From positions 36,876,488 through 36,940,487 of the forward strand of contig OZ024882.1 in assembly GCA_964017185.1 (NCBI GenBank): DNA of 64,000 nt, in the 5' to 3' direction. Numbering within the stretch: position 1 is the first letter of the stretch; each line of letters opens with the position of its first letter. Source of the stretch: Rugalucina vietnamica (Eukaryota; Mollusca; Bivalvia; Lucinida; Lucinidae). Position numbers and translations under genes: made by a program. The notes under the pieces were generated by a model. It saw only the letters and a program-made list of their open reading frames with translations, did no database searches and was not told where the DNA came from. Below are positions 1 through 11,049 of the stretch, piece after piece.

Positions 1-918
1 CAGTAAGGCTAGCACTACAAACTTATCCTGGAAAATACTGCCATCGTCTTCCGTGTCTGTAACCTTTATTCCCTTTATAGATCTAGCTGCCCTTCTGTCT
101 TTTAGACTCAAATTTGACTCTGGTGGATAGAATTCTCCAACAACAGGACGTTGTAATGTGAAAGATCTTGTCTTCTTCGGGATTGTACACTTATTTTCAA
201 TATTGACAGACTCTGGATACTGGTATATATTATGGCTGGTTGCATGAAGTGTACTACCGTCTTTTGTGTCTTCATGGAAATCTAAGTTGTCAAATGCACA
301 TTGAGTGAATTCACCTACTTTACAATTAGAAGGCACAAACACACCATAGTCAATAGTCTGTAGTTCAACCTTTTGGACCATAGCTGTTATGTATCGCTGT
401 GCTTCATAGTAGCTTATGCTGTGTCCAAATCTGTTCAACACTGTGACAATATCTTTACTATGAGTTTGTCTTAAAACATACAATGCTAGACCTATGTGCT
501 TAGGCATCGGTACCTTAGCTACACATGCCATTATATCTTGGCTAATGTTTAAAACTTTTTCATTGTCAGCAGTTGAAAGCTCTACTCGTCCATTTGCATT
601 TATTTTTGACTCATCAATATTACATATTATCCAGGCTATCAAATTATAAAGAGCATCTGGAATCATTTGCTTGGTTGCTTCATATGAAACCTCAATATCG
701 TCACAGTTTTCAGATTCCGTATCTTCTGATAGTTTTTTTCTAATATCTTTTCCCTTTTCTTTCAGCTCTGATCTTACATGTTTACCAACAGCATATATAT
801 CATGCTGAGCAGAGACGACCCTTTTCTTACTATCATCTTCATCTTCACTGCTGCTACTGCCTTCTGATTCTGTGACCAATGTAGATTCATCAACTCTCTC
901 TTTTAACCTAGCCGCCAT
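1..918 (-). CDS. C-terminal half of an uncharacterised multicopy invertebrate protein (NRFGHS family), runs off the window
   Basis: An open frame of 306 codons runs from an ATG at 918 to the window edge without a stop. It begins with an acidic, serine-rich and lysine-rich stretch. About residues 67-180 resemble a conserved block I recall from multicopy predicted proteins of bivalves, cnidarians and echinoderms: LYNLIAW, then MPKHIGLAL, then VLNRFGHSISY, then VFVPSN and the AFDNLDFHEDT-like segment. No function is assigned to this family to my knowledge. The ATG overlaps the stop of the upstream frame (908-1870) by 11 bases in another frame. The two are therefore either one gene broken by a single-base indel near 911-921 or two overlapping frames. 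No intron is visible over 1.87 kb, which suggests a transposon- or retrocopy-like origin (inference). Confidence 0.6.
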   Translation of the reverse strand, partial: MAARLKERVDESTLVTESEGSSSSEDEDDSKKRVVSAQHDIYAVGKHVRSELKEKGKDIRKKLSEDTESENCDDIEVSYEATKQMIPDALYNLIAWIICNIDESKINANGRVELSTADNEKVLNISQDIMACVAKVPMPKHIGLALYVLRQTHSKDIVTVLNRFGHSISYYEAQRYITAMVQKVELQTIDYGVFVPSNCKVGEFTQCAFDNLDFHEDTKDGSTLHATSHNIYQYPESVNIENKCTIPKKTRSFTLQRPVVGEFYPPESNLSLKDRRAARSIKGIKVTDTEDDGSIFQDKFVVLALL

Positions 919-1870
919 TTGCAAACAATTCACCAACTGTAATATCAGAAGAACTGACTATACCTGACTGGTCTTTCTGGGCAACTATTCGAATTGCTGA
1001 ACCAAAGTGTTTGATCAATCGTTTTTTAAGACCTCGTGTTCTGTATGACATACTTTGAGGAACCATTCTTTCAGCCAGAATTTCTCTATATCTGTCTCTT
1101 AACTGTGTTATATAGTAGATAGATTTCTCTTTTATTAAACTGTCAGAATTTTCATCTACTAGAACCAAAAACGCCTCATTGTAAACATTTGGGCTCTCAG
1201 TTCTTTGTTCAGCCATTTCTGTTTGGATATCCTGGGTATCTGTCTCTGGTTGCTTGATATTTGACCTAGCTTTCCTGTTGTAAAAAGTTTTTATGCATGA
1301 TTGGTGGTATCTAAAGTCTGCAGCAACCATATCTAAGCAGGTATCACCGTAACCTTCTATCTTTGTCAGAATAGCATTATCTTGATTTTTTTTGGCCTTT
1401 CTGTGAATCATTTCCTGCCTTTGCTTTGTAGCCACAAGAATTGTGTTCCAAACTCCTTTAGAGTCTCTTTGCTTTTCACAGAGAAAGCAATTGCTTTTCA
1501 TATCAACTTGCTGGTTTCGCCTTTTCCTGGTAGATTCCTCCGCTATATCAGATTTCTCAATCTTCTGTTGCTTTACACCCTTTTTCTGATAGATATGATA
1601 CATGTAATTTCTACAAGAAATATGGTATCTTGGTTTAAGATTAAGCAGAGACTCTGTATTGCTATCATCCAGTAAATCTATTACATTGCCACCTTTAGTA
1701 TGTGATGATAATCTCCTATAGACGTCTTCATCTTCATGGGTTTTAATTGCTTTGACAAAAGTTGCAATGCCTCTTGCTGTCAAATTATTCAGAAGATTGG
1801 CAAATACACACTTTAAGAAATCTGTCTGCAGTACCCTATAATCACGCTTATAAAACAGGACTGGATTCAT
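908..1870 (-). CDS. N-terminal half of the same uncharacterised multicopy family, zinc-binding-like CxxC/YHxxC motifs
   Basis: This is a 320-codon intact frame starting at an ATG. It has a CxxC pair (C128, C131) followed by C178 and a YHxxC motif (H189, C192), a likely zinc-binding unit. A second YHxxC (H83, C86) lies earlier without an obvious CxxC partner. Residues 280-320 (GLKKRLIKHFGSAIRI onward, ending VGELFANGG) lead straight into the next frame, where a continuation as LQMAARLKERVDES would be natural. This makes a one-base frameshift near 911-921 the simplest reading. The function is unknown. The family is multicopy in several invertebrate genomes, so a mobile-element origin is possible. 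Confidence is high that this is coding and low on role. Confidence 0.65.
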   Translation of the reverse strand: MNPVLFYKRDYRVLQTDFLKCVFANLLNNLTARGIATFVKAIKTHEDEDVYRRLSSHTKGGNVIDLLDDSNTESLLNLKPRYHISCRNYMYHIYQKKGVKQQKIEKSDIAEESTRKRRNQQVDMKSNCFLCEKQRDSKGVWNTILVATKQRQEMIHRKAKKNQDNAILTKIEGYGDTCLDMVAADFRYHQSCIKTFYNRKARSNIKQPETDTQDIQTEMAEQRTESPNVYNEAFLVLVDENSDSLIKEKSIYYITQLRDRYREILAERMVPQSMSYRTRGLKKRLIKHFGSAIRIVAQKDQSGIVSSSDITVGELFANGG

Positions 1871-3089
1871 GGCTTTGTGTGAATCAATTTTAGTCTACTC
1901 TTGATCTGAACCTGACTTCAAAACATCACCTGAAAGTAAAACCACCACCATATACATGCACTAATATGATACAGTAACGTTACTATGCACAATTACCCTT
2001 CCCTTTTAAAAGTTTACAACTAAACACTTGAATGAAAAATGATATTAGAAGAATACAGATTCACTAACAAATGGCACTATTTACTGCAAAATGAACAGAA
2101 AAATAATGTTAAAAAAATCCTCCTAAATACAGACCAAACTCTATGCATCTGTTATTATACGCACAAAAAATGGCAAAGGACATCTAAAATATAAATGTGT
2201 AGCGTTGTGTTTATTGATACTATATAAAGGTTTAGTCAAATATCTACATAAAAAGAATACGATAATCTAACTTGATCCAGCACAGACCTATATAAGCAAT
2301 ATACAGATAACATTTATCTTATGCTGGCATGCTTGCTTTCTAACGGCCTTTTTATTCGTCAAATCAACTTATGTTACATATGTTACATGCTGTAAAACTC
2401 TTAAAGCTACAATAAGAAGTCAGAGACATACTTTTATTTATAAAAAGAATGGAATTGCAACTTTTTTTTGCTGCAAATATCATTTTACAAGATTTTAAAA
2501 TGAATTTGAACCATAAAAACGCACATATATAATGATTTTGCGTTTCAGATGTTACACTACGGACAAATGCTTAAACCAAAGGGTACAGTATTATAATCGT
2601 CAAGCTTCTCTTATTTCTTTTCATATTAGAATGCAAAACCAAGATATATAGATGAAATATACTGCAAACTAACTAAAACATTTCAAAATTTAAAATGAAA
2701 GCTTTATTATGTTACTCTATAACATTATAGCAAAGTTAAGTTCTCTAAGTGTAACGTAGGTAATGCAATTTTTATTTAAGAAAGCACAAACCAGCCTTAA
2801 TTGCAAGCATATTCAACTACTAACAGATGCCCTGAAAAAGAATTACATAACCATGCAAAAAAGTATGTTTTAACATGTTTAGGGGGGCTTACGGCTGTTT
2901 CACAAATTAAAGACCAAGAACTAGGGTACATCATTTTCACTTAGAAAAAAAATACTTTTGCAAGACCGAAAAAGATTAAAACATTGGGTTTCATACCACC
3001 AAAAGACAGTACTAAACAGCTATACAAAGGAAATTTTTGCTAAACGGGTGGCCACCTAAAGTGATTTTTTGATGGCTTTTCTTCATCTG
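1871..3089. other. AT-rich intergenic stretch, nothing recognised
   Basis: No long frame, hairpin or known repeat stands out. The sequence is strongly AT-rich with short A and T runs. It lies between the 5' end of the minus-strand multicopy gene and the Helitron-like fragment, and could hold a promoter for the former, but no motif supports that. Confidence 0.4.
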
Positions 3090-3281
3090 GCACTTTTACT
3101 AAAGGGAAAGACTTGCAGGATTTTGGCAAATGGACAGGATATTGATTATTATGGGAAAAAAATGGACCCCAGGGAATCATCTGCCCCTTTACTGGAGCTT
3201 TTTAGTCAATAATATGTAAACATGTTTTTTGTATATACAACAGATCTCAGGTGAGCGTTTACAGGACCATTGGTCCTCTGG
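3090..3281 (+). mobile_element. 3'-terminal fragment of the Helitron-like repeat also present at 48696-50671
   Basis: The stretch from the 'acttgcaggattttggcaaa' region to CTGG at 3278-3281 matches the last part of the full copy at 48.7-50.7 kb. Both end with CAGGTGAGCG, a short hairpin (AGGACCATTGGTCCT) and CTGG followed by T. A hairpin followed by CTRR before a T is the classic 3' end of Helitrons. Only about 190 bp remain here. Confidence 0.6.
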
Positions 3282-3984
3282 TTATTTACTATGGAACATG
3301 CAATTCCTGGGCCTTTCATAACTGTTGATATCAGAGATATCAATTTGCATTTTTCATGGTGGTAAGCGTGGATTTGACATTGTAACACAATGCTATTAGT
3401 ATTTTACACGTTTTGGCGGTTTGAACTTTTTCAAATATCTCGGCTATTTCAGGGATTTTTGCACAGTCAATAACCTTAATTAAAGGTGAATCAAGATTTG
3501 TTGTAAATTATCATTGATATTTCAAACGTCATAATGTTACAAGTCAGATGGTTTGTCTAGTTAATTCTGGAACACATTCCAAGAGATGTTGTAGTTGCAG
3601 TTGAATCATAAAGCACTCTACACTGTGTACAGCGGGTCCATGAAAAGCAAGGTACAGTGTTTGTACTAATCTTGTGCTTTGAATTCATGGAGGGTAGGGT
3701 ATCCGGTTAGTACGACAAATGTTTACAGTGTCTAAATACCACTTTACTCCTAAACAACCAAGCTCGATTTAAAAACATACATATTAAAGAAATGTCATCT
3801 ATTAAAACAGTTATGACACAATATTTACATTTTTATTGCAATCGCCCATCATCCAGTGAAAGCTAAAATCTGAATTTCAATCCTTAAATATGTCCAGGTG
3901 ATGCTTAACTTATGTCTGACTGTATGTATGAGCCGAAACCAGTTGAGCGCTGTTGTAATGCTTTTCACATGGTATTTTTTTCAG

Positions 3985-5868
3985 ATAACAAACAGTGGCT
4001 GGAGAGCATTCAATGAAGCAGATAAGACGATGGACCAAGTACGTCTGATGACAGCACAAGTTCCAGACCATCTGAAGGATGCGATAAAAATTCTACTTCA
4101 AGGAGAGGATGAAGACTTGGAGGATTTATTGCCAGTGAAATTATCTGCTATCCAGAACATTGCCGAAAAGTGCGTCGCACTGGCGACCTCCGTCGAACAA
4201 CGATTTGAAGAAGTAATGGACTTAGCCGGTGAGGTTTTAGAATCCAGCACCAGTGCAAAGGGTATTTATGAAGACAAACTCAAAGATGTTGAAGCCGAGC
4301 TTGCAGTGGCAAAGAAGAATCGAGAAACTGCCGAAGAAAGAAAGAAGTTGTCAGAAGAGCATTTCAAAAAGTTACAAAGAGCTGTTGACAAAGCAGAAAA
4401 AGATTATGAGAAGGCCATGGGTTCAATGCCAGGTGGATGGTCGATTATTGGTATGAATTTTGTTGAGGGACTCTCAAACGGCTTCACAACTCTTCTCACA
4501 GGAGTCGCGAGGGTAGCTACACTTGGTTTAGGGAAATCAGGAGATGATAAATCTTTAGCTGAAAGGGCCGCATCTAGGATATTTTCTGGGAAATCTTCAC
4601 ATGAAAAGCCTCTTGATGACAAGACTGTTGATGCATATTCAAAAGTACCCAAATTGAAAGGTTATGCAGACAGCTTGAAAACGACTTGCATGGAAGATAA
4701 CAAATTGAAAGCAAATGTCGCACAAAATGATGAGAGCATTCGCTATCTTCTTGCACAGTTCAAAGATCTGTCACAAGAGGTCGGAATCAAGGGAAACAAC
4801 AATGTCCAAAACCATCTTATTGCACTTTCCGATGAAGGGATGCAGATTTGTCTGCAGCTGAAGGAGTTGTCGAAATCTATGAACCAAGAGCAAACAGGCC
4901 ATGATATAGCTCAAAAGATAATCGATTTTCATGAGAAGGTTTTGGTAATAAGCGTAGAGGGCAATGCTATCTTAGGGGGTTGTCCCACCGATTCCAAAGC
5001 TCCAAACCAGAGTGTTCTGCCTCAAGCACACGATACAAACAAGAGTGCAGCTCAACAAGCTGTAGAAAATGCTCGGTATAAAATAGAAGCGTCAACAGCA
5101 CAGCTGGATAACACAAAAGAACGGTATGACACGTCATGCGACAAACTTATAGAAAACACAGAAAAATTGGGTAAGATAATTGCAGACATTGCAAAGCTAG
5201 ACATACAAAATATCGACTTCCAACAGATAAGAGAAACACTAATTAAAGGAATTCGAGCACTAGGACAGCTGCGACAGGAATGGACAAAATTGGTCAAGTT
5301 CTTTCAAATGATGTCTACACTCATCAAGTGCAGCATGAGTCCACAATTGACCAATTTTACTACTATGACGGAAACGGCAAAACGACGCAAGCAAGAAATT
5401 GAAGGATATACCATAACGCAGATGAAGAAAGACATGATCTACAAACAAGCCTTCGAAGCCGCTAAGATCGCACACTTGGTCAATATGATCTCTGCTGCCT
5501 ACGTTGACGTCTCTAACAAGTACATCATGTCAAGGGTTGCAGGACTTGGCAAGTTGCAAGGCTACGATGCTGACTCGGAGAAAGATAGGTATGCAATCCA
5601 GAGGGAATTCAACGCATTGGTTGAAGACTGTAAGGACGCTCAGGAGGGCATTAAAGAGGTAGTTTTGGACCACAAAAGGGAATTTGACAGGCGGGTAGAG
5701 TCTCGAATAAAAGCTATCAAAACGGAATTAAAAGCTGCTTTACCACCACCTTCACCTTCGGACAAGTCAGAAGCAAGAATAAAAGAAGTCGTGAAAGAAG
5801 CCATGGATACTGTCAAAGAACAGGTTCCTACAACAACGAAAGACCTTGACCTGGACGACTTTTGTTGA
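3985..5868 (+). CDS. Large exon of a coiled-coil protein with a central hydrophobic segment; family recalled from bivalves, function unknown
   Basis: The frame is open from 3898, but a polypyrimidine tract and AG at 3975-3984 make 3985 the likely exon start (phase 0). The exon encodes about 627 residues beginning ITNSGWRAFNEADK and ends at TGA 5866-5868. A long charged helical region includes a Lys/Glu-rich coiled coil around residues 90-145. Next comes a Gly/hydrophobic patch with PGGWSIIGMNFVEGLSNGF and TTLLTGVARVATLGLG. More amphipathic helices follow, and a Lys/Glu tail ends DLDDFC. Helix, short hydrophobic hairpin, helix resembles apolipoprotein-L or alpha-pore-forming proteins, but that is architecture only. 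A start at M in 'DKTMDQVRL' (4029) or an upstream exon is possible. One weak candidate is an ATG exon ending before GTACAG near 3650, also phase 0. Neighbours give no functional clue. Confidence 0.7.
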   Translation: MTNSGWRAFNEADKTMDQVRLMTAQVPDHLKDAIKILLQGEDEDLEDLLPVKLSAIQNIAEKCVALATSVEQRFEEVMDLAGEVLESSTSAKGIYEDKLKDVEAELAVAKKNRETAEERKKLSEEHFKKLQRAVDKAEKDYEKAMGSMPGGWSIIGMNFVEGLSNGFTTLLTGVARVATLGLGKSGDDKSLAERAASRIFSGKSSHEKPLDDKTVDAYSKVPKLKGYADSLKTTCMEDNKLKANVAQNDESIRYLLAQFKDLSQEVGIKGNNNVQNHLIALSDEGMQICLQLKELSKSMNQEQTGHDIAQKIIDFHEKVLVISVEGNAILGGCPTDSKAPNQSVLPQAHDTNKSAAQQAVENARYKIEASTAQLDNTKERYDTSCDKLIENTEKLGKIIADIAKLDIQNIDFQQIRETLIKGIRALGQLRQEWTKLVKFFQMMSTLIKCSMSPQLTNFTTMTETAKRRKQEIEGYTITQMKKDMIYKQAFEAAKIAHLVNMISAAYVDVSNKYIMSRVAGLGKLQGYDADSEKDRYAIQREFNALVEDCKDAQEGIKEVVLDHKREFDRRVESRIKAIKTELKAALPPPSPSDKSEARIKEVVKEAMDTVKEQVPTTTKDLDLDDFC

Positions 5869-7535
5869 GTGCATTCACTATGCTGTATACTGAACTCTTC
5901 TTCGTTGCCTTCTAATACATGGAAAGTAGATTTTTTGTGTATAATTCATTTGTGTAGAATAGACTGTGTGTTTTGTTTGACATATTCATATATTTTGTCA
6001 GCACTTGCTATCTAGTTAGCAAATTACAATGTGAATGAATTAAGAAAGTGAGAATTTATCGTTGATGTTGTAACATACACGAGGGAGCTTTAAAAATCGC
6101 AAAAGTTTTTATTCAAATATTATGCATATTTTTAGTAGTTCGATTTTAATGAAATTTCACACACATAACAATTGATCTGTATGCAAATTATGTTGTGAAT
6201 TTCGTATCAAAATCCAAAACTGCAAAGTAACATTGAGCATGACTATAATTTGCCCCTTGGCAGAGCATCGCTTTTTCATTAAAATCACAAATGTTAACAT
6301 TTGCACTGATCGTCTTGCACTGATGCTAGCTTGTTTGAATGATCATGGTCGACGGCATTTCGACGTAATTTAGCGTCGTGACGTCGATTCTCTAGACATT
6401 AGCGCATTGACGTAAAATGTTCGGTTAATCAGACCGGCGTCAACATTTCACTGTCCAAATAGCAATGGCGGGACCCCTGAGGCGCCGAACAGTTGAACGA
6501 TGGCAAATATGACGTCACGTGACGTCATATATACGTCATCAAGATTGTAAAACTCCAATAGTGCCGGATAATTCATTTTCCAAGACCCGTAGAATTATAA
6601 AAAAGATACAAAACTAAAGTGTCTTTCATATATGGATTGCTACAAGCTCCGTGTGAAATGTCAAAATATTTTTCTTCATTAATTCAAAGAGACGCCACTC
6701 GGCAAAAAGTGTAAAATGTTTAAAAATACTTATAATATTCGTTTTTAGCGTTTTTAAAGCTTTTCAGTGTAGTTAAAACTTGCCCAATTTAAACATGACT
6801 TCTCAAGCTTATTATTGAATCACAACTTAATTTCTTAGGACTAATTAATATCATACTTACTACACTGTAAACGGTATTTGAGTTATTCATTGCTTCATTC
6901 TAAACAGTTGTGTCAAAATATTTATAACAAACACATGGATACCGACGAAGAGTAGGCCAAAGACTGACCCGAAAAGACGAATGAGAAAGAGAAATTTGAC
7001 AAAATACTGTAATAAACTAAAATGATGGTAAAGACGGATGATGTCAACTCAACCGGGAATATCTGGCTGCTCATTTAATGCCGAGACAAATCGATGGACA
7101 CGGCTCATTTGTGATAGATGTGATTAAAGACATATGAGTCATGGAACCTTGGATAGAGAATACAAACTCAGAATATTATTTCTTTGACTGTTTTGTGGAA
7201 ATATTTCTGTCGAGTGAGAACACGCAATAAAAACATTTGTATGTGACGTGACATGGGATTTCTTGAAAACATTCGTTTTAAACTTTGGTCACACGAACAA
7301 TCAGTACAGTTAATTTTTCATTTGTTTCCTTTCAAGCTCTCAAGCAATATTTCATTTTTGTAGAAGTAGAATAAAACCAAATAATCACTAAAACTTGCTT
7401 TGTTTTATACCAGGTGTTTGTCTTTGATGATTCATTGACTAGTTAGAGATTTACCACGAGGACTGAACAACTAACTATGTGTTGTGGACCACTGCAAAAG
7501 ATGATGGTAAAGTTAGGGCCCTGTAAAATCGATTA
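5869..7535. other. Intergenic region with CRE-like motifs, otherwise nothing recognised
   Basis: This is AT-rich sequence after the coiled-coil gene, presumably holding its 3' UTR; a clear polyadenylation site could not be fixed. Around 6340-6540 the sequence becomes CpG-rich with repeated GACGT words. No coding potential was seen. Confidence 0.4.
6505..6540. promoter_or_regulatory. Cluster of CRE-like TGACGTCA palindromes
   Basis: Two TGACGTCA sites flank a central CACGTG-like overlap, followed closely by ACGTCA. TGACGTCA is the CREB/ATF consensus. More GACGT words lie at 6340-6420 and 8350-8600. No transcription start is visible nearby, so regulatory use is speculative. Confidence 0.25.
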
Positions 7536-7536
7536 A

Positions 7537-7570
7537 GCCCCCCCCCCCCCCCCCCCCCACACACACACGT
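7537..7570. repeat. Poly-C tract followed by (CA)n
   Basis: An uninterrupted run of about 20 C residues is followed by ACACACAC. It abuts the dispersed repeat that begins near 7566. Confidence 0.9.
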
Positions 7571-7820
7571 CGTTTTGCATTACTGATCGTTCCATGGCGA
7601 TACTTCTGTTGTGGTTTTGTATGTTTTATGTTTTGGAGTTGAGTTCAGGTAACGAGTGTCCGTTGGGAAATAGCTGCTCACTCGACTTACTATATGTATT
7701 CGAAGTAAAAGTACCTATTTTTCAATTTAATTTTTTCCCACCTTGTTTTTTGGAGTTGGAATTTCTTCTTTCTGATTGCGCGTTTTCCTGATCATTGCCT
7801 ACTTGTACCTTTGTATAGAC
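7566..7820 (-). repeat. Dispersed repeat sharing sequence with the Naiad ORF start
   Basis: This matches 13980-14222 and 45690-46040 in the same orientation. Read on the minus strand it contains the 'gtaggcaatgatcaggaaaa' segment and an ATG followed by codons for RK-x-RNQKE. The Naiad-type element at 9903-9950 has the same segment on the plus strand. It is probably a 5' or pseudo-LTR fragment of that retroelement family (inference). Confidence 0.55.
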
Positions 7821-7938
7821 ATTAAAGCCAATCCGAGCTAAAATGGAAAATATATGTTTGCATTAAGCTATCGTACATCGGTCAGATCAGGTCATCAGAT
7901 AACCAGTCCTCAGTTTGCTCTTTGCTGCTAACAAAAAC

Positions 7939-9383
<1,445 letters not shown>

Positions 9384-9837
9384 ATGGATGGTTTGAGAAA
9401 ACCACTTTGTCTGGGCAGGCTCCGATAACAAGTTGTCAGCTGGTCGGTCATTGAGTTAAAAGCTTTGCTTGATGACTCGAACAACCCATCTATTTCTCAT
9501 GATCCTAATTGGCATGGACCCGCGCATTTGAAACGACATTTGCTTTACGTCCCAGTCAACAGCAATGGTCAGGTCGGGACGTTGCCGCCATTTTATGGGA
9601 CTTTTACCCAACATTGGGATGTCATGACACTCAAAATGCGCTTCATTATAAAATATAACAACCCAACTAAGCCAATAAGGCTTATATGTATGGATGTCTT
9701 GACTAAACCACTTTTCCCGGGCAGGCTCAGACATGAGCGGTTAATCAGTCAATAGATTAGAAGCTTTGCGTAGTGGCACAAGCAGCAAATCTATTTCTCC
9801 TAGGCCCCAATGGACGTGGGGCCTTGAAACGATATAG
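9384..9837. repeat. Two tandem units (period about 300 bp) of a dispersed repeat
   Basis: The block with 'ggcaggctc' and 'agctttgc' and 'tctatttctc' occurs at 9384-9535 and again at 9686-9837. Between them lies 'acgtcccagtcaacagcaat' and a block reading toward 'gccgccattttatgggact'. The same blocks recur at 29213-29490, 51826-51945 and, inverted, at 50690-50780. It lies directly upstream of the Naiad-type element. Confidence 0.6.
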
Positions 9838-9917
9838 CCAGATACAATCAATTCATGTGAATCCAGTTGAGAAACATTTAAAAAGTTACCTTTAATAGAA
9901 AAGGGTATAAGTAGGCA

Positions 9918-11049
9918 ATGAACAGGAAATGGCGCAACCGGAAAGAAATTCCCACTCATTCTAAGTGCAATGCCAAGAAGTGCAACTGTTGCAATCATTT
10001 ATGCTCTAAGACTACTATCACTTCATCTGTGAATGATAGGACATTTTCAGTGGTTAATGATTCTGATTTAGACTGAAAATCAATGGATCTTGTTGTATAT
10101 GTTCTTACTTGAAATACAAACAATTGTAGGATGCAATATGTTGGACAAACTTGTCGAACTTTGCAAAAACGATTTGGTGAGCACTATCGTAGAATCAGAA
10201 AGCCCAAAAATAATGATACCTTTCTGTACCAGCATTTTAAGCGCACTGGTCATTCTCCCAATGATGTTAAAGTTCAACCAGTGGAGAAAATCTCATATGA
10301 TGAAAATTCTTCAGTTAGATTCAAAAACATTAAACGATTTGAAACTGAACTTAAATGGATAAAATTACTACAAACACCATTTCCACTGGGATTTAACGAC
10401 AACATTTACCATGAAGGCAATATTTCCAAAATGCCCGATTTTGATGTACTTATACTTTCAGAGTCTCGTAAACGTAAATCTAGATCTCATGGTATACGGA
10501 AAAAGGGTAATGACAAACGTAAACGGTGCGCTGCATTGAAATTGAACATTTCCCTTAATGATTTAGCTGTTAAACTAAGGATTCACGGTCGACATCCAAT
10601 GCTGTCTTATCTTAGTTCTCTACCTATTGCTGCATTACGTTCCTTGGACACAGAGGCTAATAGATTTTACGATAGAAATCATCAAATGTATGACGCTGCA
10701 CTGTTAACAAGATGTTATACTCAGCATGCTCTTCGTCCATTTATCGATTCCGAATCTAATCACATTAGAAGTTTTATTAAAATTCCTTTCATCAATAAAG
10801 GAATTGACTTTATTGATTTACCAAGCATATTCAAGGATAAATCAGTGATACAGTCTATACCTACCTACTTCCAAAATTCAGAACCTCCTATTATTTGTTA
10901 CAAATATAACAAACCAAGCAGAAATACTATTTTTAATTTCAATAAACTTGTTTCTGATCTTGATATCCATGCTAATACTCCTAAGTCTTGAGATTGTAAA
11001 GATTCAAAATATGTTTATCAACCAGCTGGACATATAGTTACTGGAAATT
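9918..11049 (+). pseudogene. Naiad GIY-YIG endonuclease region with three in-frame TGA codons
   Basis: The start is chosen at ATG 9918, following an in-frame TAG at 9912. The first 35 residues are Cys-rich (SKCNAKKCNCCNHLC). TGA codons at 10074-10076 and 10110-10112 precede CRMQYVGQTCRTLQKRFGEH, the YVG core and Arg of a GIY-YIG nuclease. They fall where I recall conserved cysteines in homologues (L-x-C and LTC before the nuclease), part of the zinc-binding CCHH set. The frame is then open for 286 codons from 10131. It includes FLYQHFKRTGHSP with the second-half histidines, a basic linker (RKRKSRSHGIRKKGN) and the SLDTEANRFYDRNH region. A third TGA lies at 10989-10991, followed by DCKD. A one-base deletion near 11043-11050 moves the frame. 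TGA as selenocysteine is known for clam Naiads; here it is a hypothesis. Confidence 0.8.

Noticed and set aside
3898..3984. N-terminal extension of the coiled-coil protein (hydrophobic, signal-like)
   Set aside because: It ends at a strong polypyrimidine-AG acceptor and the composition differs from the exon; it is more likely intron read-through than a signal peptide.
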